Positions 27,343 to 37,280 are shown, numbered from the stretch's first letter. The stretch is DNA of 64,000 nucleotides from Persicobacter psychrovividus (GCF_036492425.1 NZ_AP025292.1:2480001-2544000); one strand, 5' to 3'. Translations and numbers: made by a program. Notes: generated from the sequence alone by a model not told the origin.

Positions 27343-28479
27343 ATGTCTGCACAAAAAATTGTCATCATCTGTGCTCCAAGAATGAGCGAAGTCGTTGCTC
27401 AGGAGGTTAGAGACTTGAACCTAAAAGTAGATTCAGTCGAAAGATTAAGTGTTACCCTATACGGGGACTTCAAAACGGCAATGAAACTCAACTTGCACCT
27501 GCGTTGTGCCAACCGCGTGTTACTTGAGGCAACAAGCTTTGAGGCCCATACGGCCAATGATCTTTACAAACACATCCGCAAGTTTGACTGGGAGATGTAT
27601 ATCCCGCTGACGGGCTATTTCACTATTGATTCCTATGTGCATAACGATACCATCCGTGATAATCGTTTTGCCAACCAGAAGATGAAGGATGCTATTGCAG
27701 ACCGTTTCATGCGCGACTTTCAGAAACGCCCAGACTCGGGTTCTGACCGAAGCCGTACCTGCCTTTACCTGCACTGGGTAGAAAACCGCGCTCAGGTTTA
27801 CTTTGATACCACCGGAGAAACCATTGCCAAACACGGTTACCGCATCAATCCATGGAAAGCACCTATGATTGAATCTTTGGCGGCAGCGGCGATTTTAAAT
27901 TCCAAATGGAACAAGGAAAGCCACTTTATTAACCCAATGTGCGGATCAGGCACTTTGGCGATTGAAGCCGCACTGATTGCCCTGAATATTATTCCGGGAA
28001 TGTTCCGTGAGAATTATGGATTTATGCACTTGCGCCAGTTCAGAAAAGATGATTTTGACCAACTGATGCAAGAGGCCATTGCCAATGAAAAGGATGCCCC
28101 AAGCCACATGCGTATTATCGCCAGTGACCACGACTCCAAGGCGCTTGATGCTGCACGTACTAATGCAGAAGAAGCGGGCGTTGATCACCTGATTGAGTTT
28201 GTACAGTGCGATTATGCAGAAGCAGAAGTACCTTACGGACCAGGGGTTGTGATTATGAACCCTGAGTATGGCGAACGCTTGGGCGAAGAAGAGGAACTGC
28301 TGCCTGTTTATCAGGGAATTGGAGATTTCTTCAAACAACAATGTGATGGCAAACGGGCCTATGTTTTCACAGGAAATATTCCTTTGGGAAAACGTATCGG
28401 TCTGCGGGCTTCGAGAAGAATAGAAATGCAAAACGGACGAATTGACTGTCGTCTGTTTGAATATGAAATGTACCGATAG
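27343..28479 (+). CDS. THUMP-domain class I RNA methyltransferase (RlmL-N/Trm14-like)
   Basis: A 378-residue SAM-dependent methyltransferase, probably acting on 23S rRNA (guanine N2) or tRNA. The N-terminal THUMP-type domain (about 1-160) is followed by the Rossmann methyltransferase: NPMCGSGTLAIEAAL (about 197) binds SAM, ASDHDSKALDAAR (about 262) holds the acidic loop, and the catalytic loop reads NPEYGERLG (about 305) where most relatives have NPPYG. The change of the second proline to glutamate is noted as an oddity; I cannot tell if it is usual in this phylum. Intact, single gene. Confidence 0.9.
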   Translation: MSAQKIVIICAPRMSEVVAQEVRDLNLKVDSVERLSVTLYGDFKTAMKLNLHLRCANRVLLEATSFEAHTANDLYKHIRKFDWEMYIPLTGYFTIDSYVHNDTIRDNRFANQKMKDAIADRFMRDFQKRPDSGSDRSRTCLYLHWVENRAQVYFDTTGETIAKHGYRINPWKAPMIESLAAAAILNSKWNKESHFINPMCGSGTLAIEAALIALNIIPGMFRENYGFMHLRQFRKDDFDQLMQEAIANEKDAPSHMRIIASDHDSKALDAARTNAEEAGVDHLIEFVQCDYAEAEVPYGPGVVIMNPEYGERLGEEEELLPVYQGIGDFFKQQCDGKRAYVFTGNIPLGKRIGLRASRRIEMQNGRIDCRLFEYEMYR

Positions 28480-28503
28480 GGTATTTTCAGCGCATCAAAA
28501 TTT

Positions 28504-28536
28504 AACGGGGGGCTTCAGGCTTGCCCGTTTTTTTTT
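28504..28536 (+). terminator. Terminator of the RNA methyltransferase gene
   Basis: AACGGG (28504-28509) pairs with CCCGTT (28524-28529), with GGC/GCC inside, followed by nine T. Confidence 0.75.
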
Positions 28537-28741
28537 GCTGATTTTTTTTGGGGGGAGAAAAATAATGAAGGATAAATAGCGCCTCGACGCCCCATGAAAG
28601 GAAACCTTTAGGGGATAGTGAATGATGCAGGTAAGCATTACTGTACGTTGAGGCCACAAAATACCATTCTTAATTGTGACCTTCAGCAATGTAAAATTAA
28701 TCGCTATTGATCCTCCATTAACACAAAGGCTGATCTTTAAT

Positions 28742-28978
28742 TTAGATCAAAACCGGATCCGATAAGAAAATCCACTCCATTTTGAAATGTGCTTTGGACT
28801 TGGACTTAATTTTATTGAAGGTAGGCGCTAATACGACGGCTACCACTGCGCTGAGCAAGATAAAATAACCAATATTTACTTGCTCAAAAGAAAAATGCGA
28901 GATTGCCAGGCTGATTACATAAATCAAGGCAAAAGCGGAAAAATCAAATAGTCTGTACTTTACTTTACTGCTAAACAT
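28742..28978 (-). CDS. Small membrane protein
   Basis: A 78-residue protein with two hydrophobic segments (about 11-29 and 36-52) and a basic, KSK-rich stretch followed by a C-terminal amphipathic part (KMEWIFLSDPVLI). I recognise the general type from Bacteroidota genomes but know no function. The ATG and length are plausible and no better frame overlaps. Confidence 0.6.
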   Translation of the reverse strand: MFSSKVKYRLFDFSAFALIYVISLAISHFSFEQVNIGYFILLSAVVAVVLAPTFNKIKSKSKAHFKMEWIFLSDPVLI

Positions 28979-29094
28979 AAAAGGGTTGGTTCGTAAAACA
29001 TATTTTGAACTGTCAGTGCAGTTCAGGAAAAAAGCATCCTAACCAAGGACCTCCTCACCAATTTCAGCCACCACAAGTGGACTTTAGTTTATCT

Positions 29095-29538
29095 TTATAA
29101 GAACCGCAAACCGTACCTGCCACATATTTCAGCCACCCGATCCAAATCAGGAGGCCCCTCAGGTAATTTTGCCAGTTCTTCAAACATCAATTCTATGCCG
29201 GCAGGAAAAACGCTCATCATCACTTTCGCATGCCCCTGCCCGGTTACTTTCCATGAATGTGGAACCCCACGAGGACAGAAAATCAAATCGCCGGCCTTTA
29301 AAGTTTGAGTTGCCCCACCGAGGGTCATTTCCACCTGCCCTGTCAGGAGGTGAAATACTTCATCCTCCCGTTCATGAACATGGGGCGGAATCCCCGCACC
29401 AGGCTCGTTGGTTTGCTCAATAAGGGTAAATTGCCCGTTGGTATGATCCCCTGAGAGTTTGATCACCTGCTGGTCTCCCATCACACGCCAAGATAGGCCT
29501 TCTCCTTTTCTGACAATCTTTGGTTGCTGTGCACTCAT
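29095..29538 (-). CDS. Cupin-domain protein
   Basis: A 147-residue single-domain cupin starting at MSAQQPKIV; an ATG 25 codons further upstream is possible but adds residues unlike the family. Motif 1, IPPHVHEREDEVFHLLTGQ, has the usual metal ligands (two His, Glu, then His in motif 2: GVPHSWKVTG). It probably binds a metal and a small ligand; catalytic role unknown. It lies 113 nt downstream of purU on the same strand and may be cotranscribed. Confidence 0.85.
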   Translation of the reverse strand: MSAQQPKIVRKGEGLSWRVMGDQQVIKLSGDHTNGQFTLIEQTNEPGAGIPPHVHEREDEVFHLLTGQVEMTLGGATQTLKAGDLIFCPRGVPHSWKVTGQGHAKVMMSVFPAGIELMFEELAKLPEGPPDLDRVAEICGRYGLRFL

Positions 29539-29651
29539 TTTATTATTGTATGGTTTCTCAATAATGAAACCACCACGCCAACAAAAGTTTAACTCAGCCC
29601 CCTGAAATGTCAATTACAGACACCCCAAAAGCTTGTTTATGAGCATTAAAT

Positions 29652-30518
29652 TTAATCAAAAATTACCGTTTTATTCTCAAAAACAATCAATTTGTGCTTA
29701 ATATGCTGACGTATAGCTCTTGAGAGCACAATTTTCTCGAGGTCCTTCCCTTTCCTGATCAGGTCGGCGACATCATCTTTATGACTGACCTTGGCAACAT
29801 CCTGCTCAATGATCGGCCCCGCATCCAGGTCTTCTGTTACGTAATGGCTCGTCGCCCCGATAATTTTCACTCCTCTGTCATGTGCAGCATGGTAGGGTTT
29901 GGCCCCCACAAAGGCTGGCAGGAATGAGTGATGAATGTTGATGATTCGGTTAGGGAATTTCCTGATGAAGTCTGGTGGAATAATCTGCATATATCGAGCC
30001 AACACCAGAAAATCGCACTGGTATTCTTCGATCAGCGCCATTTGTTGTGCCTGCACTTCTGCTTTGTTCTCTTTATTCATTGGCAGAAAATGATAAGGAA
30101 TATCGAACTGCCGTGCCACTTTCTCCAGGTTTTCATGATTACTGATGATCATCGGGATTTCCACGCGCCATTCCCCAGATTGCCAACGGTAGAGGATATC
30201 GTAAAGGCAGTGAGACATTTTGGACACAAACAACGCCATGCGTGGGGTACGGGAACTGAAATGCAGCTCGAAGGTGATGCCGTAACGCTTGGCAACAAGG
30301 GTGCTGAAATAATCCGCAAGTTGATCTTTGGGAACTAAAAAGCCTGCAATCTCAAAAGAAACCCGCATAAAAAAGCGAGAGGTGGCACTGTCTACATGCT
30401 GATCGAGGGAGATAACATTCCCCTGGTTTTCATCTATAAATCGACTGACGGCCGCCACTATTCCCTGCTGATCGGAGCAATGCATCAGAAAAATGGCGTG
30501 TTCGTTCGGGTTATTCAT
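29652..30518 (-). CDS. purU: Formyltetrahydrofolate deformylase
   Basis: PurU hydrolyses 10-formyl-tetrahydrofolate to formate and THF, balancing the one-carbon pool and supplying formate for PurT. The 288 residues have an N-terminal ACT domain (about 8-85, FLMHCSDQQGIVAAVSRFI) that in relatives senses methionine or glycine, and a formyltransferase-fold domain with the catalytic stretch NIHHSFLPAF (about 193), where Asn and His are essential, and the Asp in DLDAGPIIEQD (about 233). Standard length and start. Confidence 0.96.
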   Translation of the reverse strand: MNNPNEHAIFLMHCSDQQGIVAAVSRFIDENQGNVISLDQHVDSATSRFFMRVSFEIAGFLVPKDQLADYFSTLVAKRYGITFELHFSSRTPRMALFVSKMSHCLYDILYRWQSGEWRVEIPMIISNHENLEKVARQFDIPYHFLPMNKENKAEVQAQQMALIEEYQCDFLVLARYMQIIPPDFIRKFPNRIINIHHSFLPAFVGAKPYHAAHDRGVKIIGATSHYVTEDLDAGPIIEQDVAKVSHKDDVADLIRKGKDLEKIVLSRAIRQHIKHKLIVFENKTVIFD

Positions 30519-31084
30519 ATCGGTTGAGTTGAATTAAAATACGGTGATTTACCAAATATATAGCATACAATGCAATTGGCAATGAATTTCACATCAATCA
30601 CGCTTATTTATAATGAATATTTCATATCAGCGGACCGTCTCCACTACAGCAATACTATTTCTCAAAAAAACTTTCAGGCAAATTCAGTCGCATGACCAAA
30701 AGGGACTAATGACGCACACCTGAATACCGCATGATTTTTTTACTGCCAATAAATCATCATTAGGTCGGGATGTTATGGAGGACTGAAAACTCATACTACA
30801 ACCTGTAAATAACGCACACTTTTCTTAATGGCCCCTTCATCAAAAAGAATAGTAAAGTGTCTGTGAATTTGCGATATCCGATTGACGAAATAAAAAGATC
30901 TGCGGAAATCTGTATCACCTTTGGACAATACAAAATCGCGCAATAATTGGGAGTGGCACCATTAATCTCATTGTCATGATGAACTGCTGTTACACCCCAT
31001 AATAATGCCCCCTTATTTTCCTCAATGCTTGCGCCAAGCAGGGCGCTCCGAGGCTTATCAGGGGAACCCGAACAAGAGATATCA
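30519..31084. other. Gene-free intergenic region
   Basis: About 565 bp with no credible coding frame. A 163-codon minus-strand frame overlaps the 3' end of the hydrolase-OsmC gene, but its protein looks like an antisense reading. I see no repeats or RNA motif here. Confidence 0.55.
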
Positions 31085-32296
31085 CTATTCCTCTTTAAGT
31101 TCCGTGTACACGACCACCTTATGATGCAATGTTTTATGCACAGGACATTTATCGGCAATTTCGACCATCCTTGCACGTTGCTGAGGGGTGAGCGATGGGC
31201 CTGAAATTTCCAGCTTTCTTTCAAAAACGTCCACCTTTTCTTCTTCCCCCTGCTCGGTAACCATCCTGCGTTTTTCATGCTGAACAAAAACCTTCACGCC
31301 CTCCAGCGGCAACTCCTTTCGGTCAGCATACATTCTTAACGTCATGGCAGTACAGGTACCTAAAGCGGCATTCAGCAAATCGTAAGGCGACGGTCCGAGG
31401 CCTCCACCACCAACGCTTTCGGGCTCATCCGCAATAAATTGCATACCCGCAGTGGCCACTTTACTCTTGTATTTTGTCGTCCCGATACTCACCACCGTTT
31501 CCCCCGCTGGTGCAGTGGGCATATCCTTTTCAGGCAGCAGGTCCGATGCCCATGCACCGATCATCTTGCCGGCAAAACCAGCATGTTGGGGCGCTGTCAA
31601 GAGGTGGTCGGCACCATCAAGAGAGATAAAGCTTTTGGGATGATGCAGCACCTCGTAGATTTTCTGCGCCTCGTCAATACCCACAATATTATCCTGTGGA
31701 GCATGTAAGATCAGTGCTTTCTTTCCCCGCATATTGGCCAGCTGATCATGCAATTTGAAAGTATTGATGTCCTCAAGAAACTGTTCCTTCAGCAAAAATG
31801 GACGTCCGCCGATGCTCACTTTCGCCACCCCTTGCGCCTGCAGTTTTTGCTGATCCCCTTCAGAAATTAATGCCGCCACATGATCCGGTGTTGCTGGCGC
31901 GCCGATGGTTGCGATCGCCTTCACACTTTCAAGCTGGGTGGCTGCCATTAACGAGGCTGTTCCGCCAAGAGAATGCCCTACCAATAACACAGGCGCCTGA
32001 TAATGCTGATCGAGGTAATCACTTGCGGCAAGCAAATCAGCCACATTAGAGGAAAAATTGGTCTCCGAAAAATCCCCCTCCGACTGCCCCAAACCAGTAA
32101 AGTCAAACCTCAGCACCCCAAAGCCCAGGGCCGTGAGCTGCTCGGTAATCACCTGAATAGGCTTGAGATTTTTACTACAGGTAAAACAATGTGCAAACAA
32201 GGCAAAAGCAGCTGCCTGCTTACCTGTGGGCAAATCGAGCACCGCTGCAAGGGTTGCTCCATCTTTATTGTCAAATTCTATTTTCTGGCTTTTCAT
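31085..32296 (-). CDS. Alpha/beta hydrolase-OsmC fusion protein
   Basis: A 403-residue two-domain protein. The N-terminal part (about 1-255) is an alpha/beta hydrolase with nucleophile elbow GHSLGG (about 105), [10 protein letters not shown] carrying the Asp (about 197), and the His in GADHLL (about 224). The C-terminal part (about 270-400) is an OsmC/Ohr-type domain with the two redox cysteines in GTCTAMT (about 317) and CPVHKTL (about 388). OsmC domains reduce organic hydroperoxides, so the fusion may hydrolyse a peroxidised lipid or ester and reduce it. The fusion is known in several phyla. Monocistronic, cytoplasmic. Confidence 0.93.
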   Translation of the reverse strand: MKSQKIEFDNKDGATLAAVLDLPTGKQAAAFALFAHCFTCSKNLKPIQVITEQLTALGFGVLRFDFTGLGQSEGDFSETNFSSNVADLLAASDYLDQHYQAPVLLVGHSLGGTASLMAATQLESVKAIATIGAPATPDHVAALISEGDQQKLQAQGVAKVSIGGRPFLLKEQFLEDINTFKLHDQLANMRGKKALILHAPQDNIVGIDEAQKIYEVLHHPKSFISLDGADHLLTAPQHAGFAGKMIGAWASDLLPEKDMPTAPAGETVVSIGTTKYKSKVATAGMQFIADEPESVGGGGLGPSPYDLLNAALGTCTAMTLRMYADRKELPLEGVKVFVQHEKRRMVTEQGEEEKVDVFERKLEISGPSLTPQQRARMVEIADKCPVHKTLHHKVVVYTELKEE

Positions 32297-32476
32297 TGGA
32301 TGCCGTTTTCATAAAAATATACTATTTCTTGTCCTAACGTTTAGTTTGGCCAAATAATTATCGTAAACTAAAATACAATTCAAGAAACAAAGTTCTAAAT
32401 TATTGCATTTCCTTAATAGGTAGGTACGAATCTTGATGTTGTACTATTTTTATAAACAAAGTCAAAAGAAAAAATT

Positions 32477-33484
32477 ATGAGTAATTGGAGTGAAAGCCTG
32501 ACGTTCAAAGCTGTTCGTATTTCATTGGATGATGAAGGTAAAGCATCCCGCGCAATTGTAGAGCGCAAAGCACCTGAATTGCCAGAAGGGGAAGTGCTGA
32601 TCAAGGTGAAATATGCGGCATTAAATTTTAAGGATGGACTTTCTGCCAATGGTAATAAAGGAGTGACGAGAAATTTCCCGCATACACCTGGCATTGATGC
32701 CGCAGGTACAGTTGTAGAAAGTACCCATGGTGACATAAAGGCGGGAGACGAAGTGATTGTAACAAGTTATGATCTGGGAATGAACACCGATGGTGCTTTT
32801 GCGGAGTACATCTCTGTTCCTGCGGAATGGGTATTACCATTACCATCATCAATGAGTATGAAAGAAAGCATGATCATTGGTACTGCTGGCCTGACAGCAG
32901 GGATTGGTTTGTGGAAAATGGAACAAGGGGGGCAAAAACCTGAAAATGGAAAAATCCTGATTACTGGAGCTACGGGCGGTGTTGGCTCGTTGGCGGTAAG
33001 TATTTTCAGTAAGGCAGGCTATACTGTGGCGGCTTCCACGGGAAAAATGGAAGAGGCCGATTACCTGAAATCGCTGGGTGCTGAGGAAGTTATTGACCGC
33101 AATACCCTGAGCGAAGAAAACAAACGCCCAATGCTGAAGCCTGCTTTTGGCGGTGCTTATGATACCGTGGGCGGAACAACGCTGAGCAATGTACTGAAGC
33201 AAGTAGGCTATGGCGCCAATGTTGCAATTTGCGGTATGGTTACAGGACCTAATTTTGACGCCAATGTCTTTCCATTCATCTTGAGAAACATCAACCTGTT
33301 GGGGGTAGATTCTGCGGAATTACCACTGAAATGGCGTAAAATTGTATGGGAAAATCTTGCTAACGACTGGAAACCAACGAACCTGGAAGAAATTGCCAAG
33401 GTGGTTACTTTGGAAGAAATTGATCCTTATTTTGATGCCATTCTTAAAGGAGAGGTAAAAGGTCGTGTATTGGTAGCGTTTTAA
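32477..33484 (+). CDS. YhdH/YhfP-family quinone oxidoreductase (AcuI-like)
   Basis: A 335-residue zinc-free medium-chain dehydrogenase/reductase. It has the GroES-like N-terminal domain (KYAALNFKDGLSANG, about 47), the PHTPGIDAAGTV motif (about 67), and the NADPH-binding loop TGATGGVGSLAVSI (about 160). YhdH/AcuI members reduce acrylyl-CoA or related enones with NADPH. Substrate here is not known. The region upstream is AT-rich and promoter-like, and a strong hairpin follows the stop codon. Confidence 0.93.
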   Translation: MSNWSESLTFKAVRISLDDEGKASRAIVERKAPELPEGEVLIKVKYAALNFKDGLSANGNKGVTRNFPHTPGIDAAGTVVESTHGDIKAGDEVIVTSYDLGMNTDGAFAEYISVPAEWVLPLPSSMSMKESMIIGTAGLTAGIGLWKMEQGGQKPENGKILITGATGGVGSLAVSIFSKAGYTVAASTGKMEEADYLKSLGAEEVIDRNTLSEENKRPMLKPAFGGAYDTVGGTTLSNVLKQVGYGANVAICGMVTGPNFDANVFPFILRNINLLGVDSAELPLKWRKIVWENLANDWKPTNLEEIAKVVTLEEIDPYFDAILKGEVKGRVLVAF

Positions 33485-33542
33485 TCAATAGAAATTACCA
33501 CTGATGCTCATGGGAGGCTCCCTTCGATGAGCACATGAAAAC

Positions 33543-33582
33543 AAAATGCCACAGTTCCTGCAATAGGAGCTGTGGCATTTTT
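33543..33582. terminator. Bidirectional terminator between the YhdH-type gene and recD2
   Basis: AAAATGCCACAG(T)TCCT and AGGAGCTGTGGCATTTTT form a 16- to 17-bp stem with a 5-nt loop. A-run and T-run flank it on both sides, serving both convergent genes. Confidence 0.9.
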
Positions 33583-33583
33583 G

Positions 33584-36145
33584 TTATTCCTGAATATCCA
33601 TCCTCGCCACCAGGGCCTTCAGGCAGGTTTGTCTTTTTCGGTTATCTTCATTACGCACCGCAACAGACATCGAGCGGCGGCTACCGAGAAAAACCGACAT
33701 CTTTTTCGCACGGGTCAGTCCCGTATAAATCAAATTACGGAAGAGCATTTTAAAGTGCTGTGTAGCCACTGGCAGAATGACCGCATCGAACTCTGAACCC
33801 TGAGATTTATGAATGGTAATGGCATAGGCAAGGTCGAGCTCCATGATGGCATCACGGTTATATTCCACCCGCTTTTTCCCGAAGGCGATCACGATCAGGA
33901 AGTCTGTAGGGTTTATACTGATAATTTTCCCAATATCGCCATTGAAGACTTCAAGATCGTAGTTGTTGCGCTTTTGAATCACGCGATCGTTCACCCTGAA
34001 GATCCGATCGCCGATGGTCAGCTGCTGTTTGGTTTCCGCAGGAGGGTTGGCTGCCTGCTGAATCAGCATGTTTAACTGTCGGGTGCCGAGCGTTCCTTTG
34101 GTCATCGGTGTGAGAATCTGAATTTCCTTATCTTTGCCAAGCTGCTGTGGGAGGGTCTGGCAATACAGTCGAACCACCATATCCGCAGCCGAAAAACCAT
34201 AATGCAAAGACGACCACGGGTGCACGTTCGTTAGTACTGACTGCAAAGCGGCAGCCTGGGAAGGCGTGTTGAGCAGGTCGGTAACATTGACATGCATAAA
34301 CTGCGAAGGAACATTGAAGGTATATTTGGCAATCCCCTCTTTGCGGATACGATCAAGCTCTTGCTGATCAATATGCTCCACAAAATAATCTTCCTGCTGT
34401 TGCTGAACAGTATTGTAAACGCCCTCGGCCTCTTTGACAATCGCGGTTTCGCCACTTTCCACCACCGATTTCATCGTCTGACGAATCTTCTTGATAAACT
34501 GTGCCTGTTGCTGCGTCGCTTCCTCGGCATCAATAAACAGGCAGTCTTCCTGCTGCCATGCTGAGCGGTTACGGATCGGGCTTTCAATCCTCGGCACCTG
34601 TCCCTTATTGATCTGGTGGGCGTAAGTGATGATTTTACTCGCTGCCCCTTGCCTGAAAATCTGTGTGAGCGCAAAAACAGGTACACGACCTGAATCCATT
34701 AAATCTTTCAACACGTTGCCCGCCCCAACAGACGGCAACTGATCGGCATCGCCAATCAGCAATACCTGTGCCCCAGAAGCAATGGCTTTTAACAAGGAGG
34801 CCGTCAGGCTGATGTCAAGCATCGAGCACTCATCCACAATAATGAAATCCCCTTCGAGCGGATCCTCCTCCCCTTTTTTAAACCCACCCTGCGAGGGATC
34901 AAAAACCAACAGGCGGTGAATGGTGACCGCCTCACGGCCGATGACCTCTGACATCCGCTGACTTGCCCGACCTGTGGGTGCTGCAAGCAGGACCTTTTTA
35001 CCCATCGCGACCCCAAGCTGAACGGCGGCTTTTGTGGTGGTGGTTTTTCCACAGCCTGGCCCGCCAGTCAAGACACTCACCGACTGCCCGACAATGCCTG
35101 CCACGGCCTGCGTTTGTTCCTCGCTCAGGGGAAAGGGTTGTTGCTGGTTAAATTTGTTCAGCCAGTTCAATACCCTGCGTGTATCCACCTTCGGGCGAAA
35201 CTTCATCAGCCTTTCCAGTTCATGGACTACCGTCAATTCATCATAATACAACGTTTTGGAATAGTAAGCCATCAGGCTGTTGCCTTCTTCATCTTTCAGC
35301 TTTCGGGTACGCAGTTCATTCTCCTGCTCCAGTGCGGTCAGTTGCTGCTTAATCAGCTCTTCGGCACCCTTCAGTTTCAGCAACTGCCCTGCCTGTTCCA
35401 GAATCTGCTCCAGCAATAAATAACAATGTCCTTCTTCGCGGCTTGCGGCCAGCACGTGTTTTACGGCTGCTGAAATTCGCTCGGGGCTGTCTTCTGCAAA
35501 ACCCATTGAAAGGGCCACCCGATCGGCAGAAAAGAAGCCAATACCATAAATATCCCTGGACAGACGATAGGGATTTTTGGAAACAATCTCAATGGCATCA
35601 AACTCATAAGCCTTGTAAATCTTGACCGCATACAGGGTACTGATCCCATATTCCTGCAAAAACATCATCACATTTCGGATCGAACGATGCTCCAGCCATG
35701 CCGACCGAATCTGGGACAGCTTGTTGGCCGCGATGCCTGGCACCTCCTGAAGGCGGTCCATCTGTTCTTCAAACACCTCCATGGTTTTATCTCCGAAATG
35801 GGCCACAATCCGCTTGGCGGTTTTCGGGCCGACACCGAAGATAAGCCCTGAGCCCAAATATTTCTCCAGTGCCGAAGCGCTTGCAGGCTTCACCTCCAAC
35901 ATGCGTTCAGCCTTGAACTGCTGCCCAAACTTGGGGTGCTCGCTGTAATTCCCTTCAAACAAAAAGGTCCCTCCGGCAAAGACTTTCCCCTGGTGCACCG
36001 TAACGGTCGTTTGCTCCTGCGCCCGACCCACAGGCGTAACTTTCAGGACAGAGTAGCCCGTATCTTCGCTATGGAAGGTAACCCGTTCAACAGTGGCTTT
36101 CAGTTCAACGGTATTGGAATCTTTTTTCTGAGGAATGTCGATCAT
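33584..36145 (-). CDS. recD2: ATP-dependent RecD2-type DNA helicase
   Basis: An 853-residue superfamily 1B 5'-3' helicase, involved in DNA repair independent of RecBC. The N-terminal OB-like domain and helix-hairpin-helix repeats (FGVGPKTAKRIVAHFG, about 97; QEVPGIAANKL, about 127) precede the motor. Walker A is GGPGCGKT (361-368), Walker B DECSMLD (about 434), motif III IGDADQLPSVGAGNVL (about 465), and motif VI-like AITIHKSQGSEFD and YTGLTRAKK near the C-terminus. An insertion of about 90 residues around 530-620 makes it longer than most RecD2 proteins (about 720-760). Confidence 0.94.
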   Translation of the reverse strand: MIDIPQKKDSNTVELKATVERVTFHSEDTGYSVLKVTPVGRAQEQTTVTVHQGKVFAGGTFLFEGNYSEHPKFGQQFKAERMLEVKPASASALEKYLGSGLIFGVGPKTAKRIVAHFGDKTMEVFEEQMDRLQEVPGIAANKLSQIRSAWLEHRSIRNVMMFLQEYGISTLYAVKIYKAYEFDAIEIVSKNPYRLSRDIYGIGFFSADRVALSMGFAEDSPERISAAVKHVLAASREEGHCYLLLEQILEQAGQLLKLKGAEELIKQQLTALEQENELRTRKLKDEEGNSLMAYYSKTLYYDELTVVHELERLMKFRPKVDTRRVLNWLNKFNQQQPFPLSEEQTQAVAGIVGQSVSVLTGGPGCGKTTTTKAAVQLGVAMGKKVLLAAPTGRASQRMSEVIGREAVTIHRLLVFDPSQGGFKKGEEDPLEGDFIIVDECSMLDISLTASLLKAIASGAQVLLIGDADQLPSVGAGNVLKDLMDSGRVPVFALTQIFRQGAASKIITYAHQINKGQVPRIESPIRNRSAWQQEDCLFIDAEEATQQQAQFIKKIRQTMKSVVESGETAIVKEAEGVYNTVQQQQEDYFVEHIDQQELDRIRKEGIAKYTFNVPSQFMHVNVTDLLNTPSQAAALQSVLTNVHPWSSLHYGFSAADMVVRLYCQTLPQQLGKDKEIQILTPMTKGTLGTRQLNMLIQQAANPPAETKQQLTIGDRIFRVNDRVIQKRNNYDLEVFNGDIGKIISINPTDFLIVIAFGKKRVEYNRDAIMELDLAYAITIHKSQGSEFDAVILPVATQHFKMLFRNLIYTGLTRAKKMSVFLGSRRSMSVAVRNEDNRKRQTCLKALVARMDIQE

Positions 36146-36233
36146 CGTCTTGATTTAAAGCTTTCACAAGATAATTAGCTTTCTGAGAATAATCAAAGTT
36201 TCCGGAAATCCATAGAAGCTGAAAAAAATTGGC

Positions 36234-36266
36234 CAAAAAAAAGGCCACCCGAAGGTCGCCTTTTTT
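36234..36266 (-). terminator. Terminator of the FKBP gene (36288-37280)
   Basis: On the minus strand AAGGCGACC and GGTGGCCTT enclose a TTCG-type loop, followed by a T-run; A-run on the opposite side. 21 nt downstream of the stop codon. Confidence 0.85.
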
Positions 36267-36287
36267 ATGCTATATTTTTAGCCTGGA

Positions 36288-37280
36288 TTATTTCGCAGGG
36301 GCATCAGTTCCCTTAACACCAACAACTTCGATGTCGAATACCAAGTTAGAGTTTGCAGCGATTTTGTCGCCCATTGCCTGTGCACCATATGCCATTCCTG
36401 ATGGGATGTACAAAGTTGCTTTTGTACCTACAGTCAAGCCTTCAACACCTTCGTCCCAGCCTTTGATCACACGACCAGCACCCAATGGGAAAGTAAATGC
36501 CTGATAAGGGCGACCTTCCTGGTACAAGTTGTGTTCTTTAGCCACTGACTCAATAGAAGTATCGAACCAAACGCCTTTCATTGTACGGCCAGCATAGTTC
36601 ACCTCTACTTGGTCACCTGCTTTTACCGCCTGGCCATCGCCTTTTTCCTTGATCTCGATATAAACACCATTTTCTGTTTTCTCAGCTTTGATGTCATTCT
36701 TTTTCAAGTAATCGTTGATCGCCTGATCGTCCTTAGCTACCAATTCCTTGGCTTCTTTTTCCATCTCGATCGACTTCTCGATATTTTTAGCGATATCTTC
36801 TTTGCCTAATTCACGGAAACGAGCCGCCAAAGCCTCTTTACCCGCCATCAATTTCTTTGCACGTACATGCATAGTGAAGGTATCTCCTTCTTTAACCATT
36901 GGAGGGCGCATATAATCCTGAGGGAACAAGATTTTTGCAGGCAAAGTAACTACCATTGAGTCACCTTCAGCCATTTCCTTCAATGCATCTGCAGGGCTTG
37001 CAGGGCTGCCTTCAGGCATTTTTTGGAATTCAAAGATTCCTGGAATTTCCTGACCTTTAGATGTCTGCCATACAGAATCTTTAGCATCAGTCATATCAAA
37101 ATCAAATTCCATAAACTGACCTTCTGCCAATTTAGGACCATTTCCAGCATCTACGATTTGGTACTCAATACCAGAATCTGTTGTAAATTTACCAACTTTG
37201 CTTCCGCTGTTGTCACACGAAGTCAAGGCTGCAGCTCCTCCCACTAAAAGGAAGGCTAAGGGTCTCATTACTTTTTTCAT
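36288..37280 (-). CDS. FKBP-type peptidyl-prolyl isomerase lipoprotein
   Basis: A 330-residue periplasmic lipoprotein: signal peptide with lipobox ALTSC (Cys22), an N-terminal degenerate FKBP-like half (about 30-145), a charged helical linker (about 145-200) and a typical C-terminal FKBP domain (about 210-325) with QVEVNYAGRTMKGVWFDTS, GAGRVIKGWDEGVEGL and KATLYIPSGMAYG. It should catalyse proline isomerisation in exported proteins. The neighbour nrnA is upstream on the same strand, 91 bp away, a pairing that I know from related genomes near gldI. Strong hairpin behind. Confidence 0.93.
   Translation of the reverse strand: MKKVMRPLAFLLVGGAAALTSCDNSGSKVGKFTTDSGIEYQIVDAGNGPKLAEGQFMEFDFDMTDAKDSVWQTSKGQEIPGIFEFQKMPEGSPASPADALKEMAEGDSMVVTLPAKILFPQDYMRPPMVKEGDTFTMHVRAKKLMAGKEALAARFRELGKEDIAKNIEKSIEMEKEAKELVAKDDQAINDYLKKNDIKAEKTENGVYIEIKEKGDGQAVKAGDQVEVNYAGRTMKGVWFDTSIESVAKEHNLYQEGRPYQAFTFPLGAGRVIKGWDEGVEGLTVGTKATLYIPSGMAYGAQAMGDKIAANSNLVFDIEVVGVKGTDAPAK

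Noticed and set aside
30519-31084. Possible small RNA or riboswitch upstream of purU or behind the hydrolase gene
   Set aside because: No stable hairpin series or known motif was found by eye.
30796-31287. 163-codon minus-strand open frame partly in an otherwise empty region
   Set aside because: Its first part overlaps the hydrolase-OsmC gene in another frame, and its composition (many Cys, Ser, Trp) is that of an out-of-frame reading.
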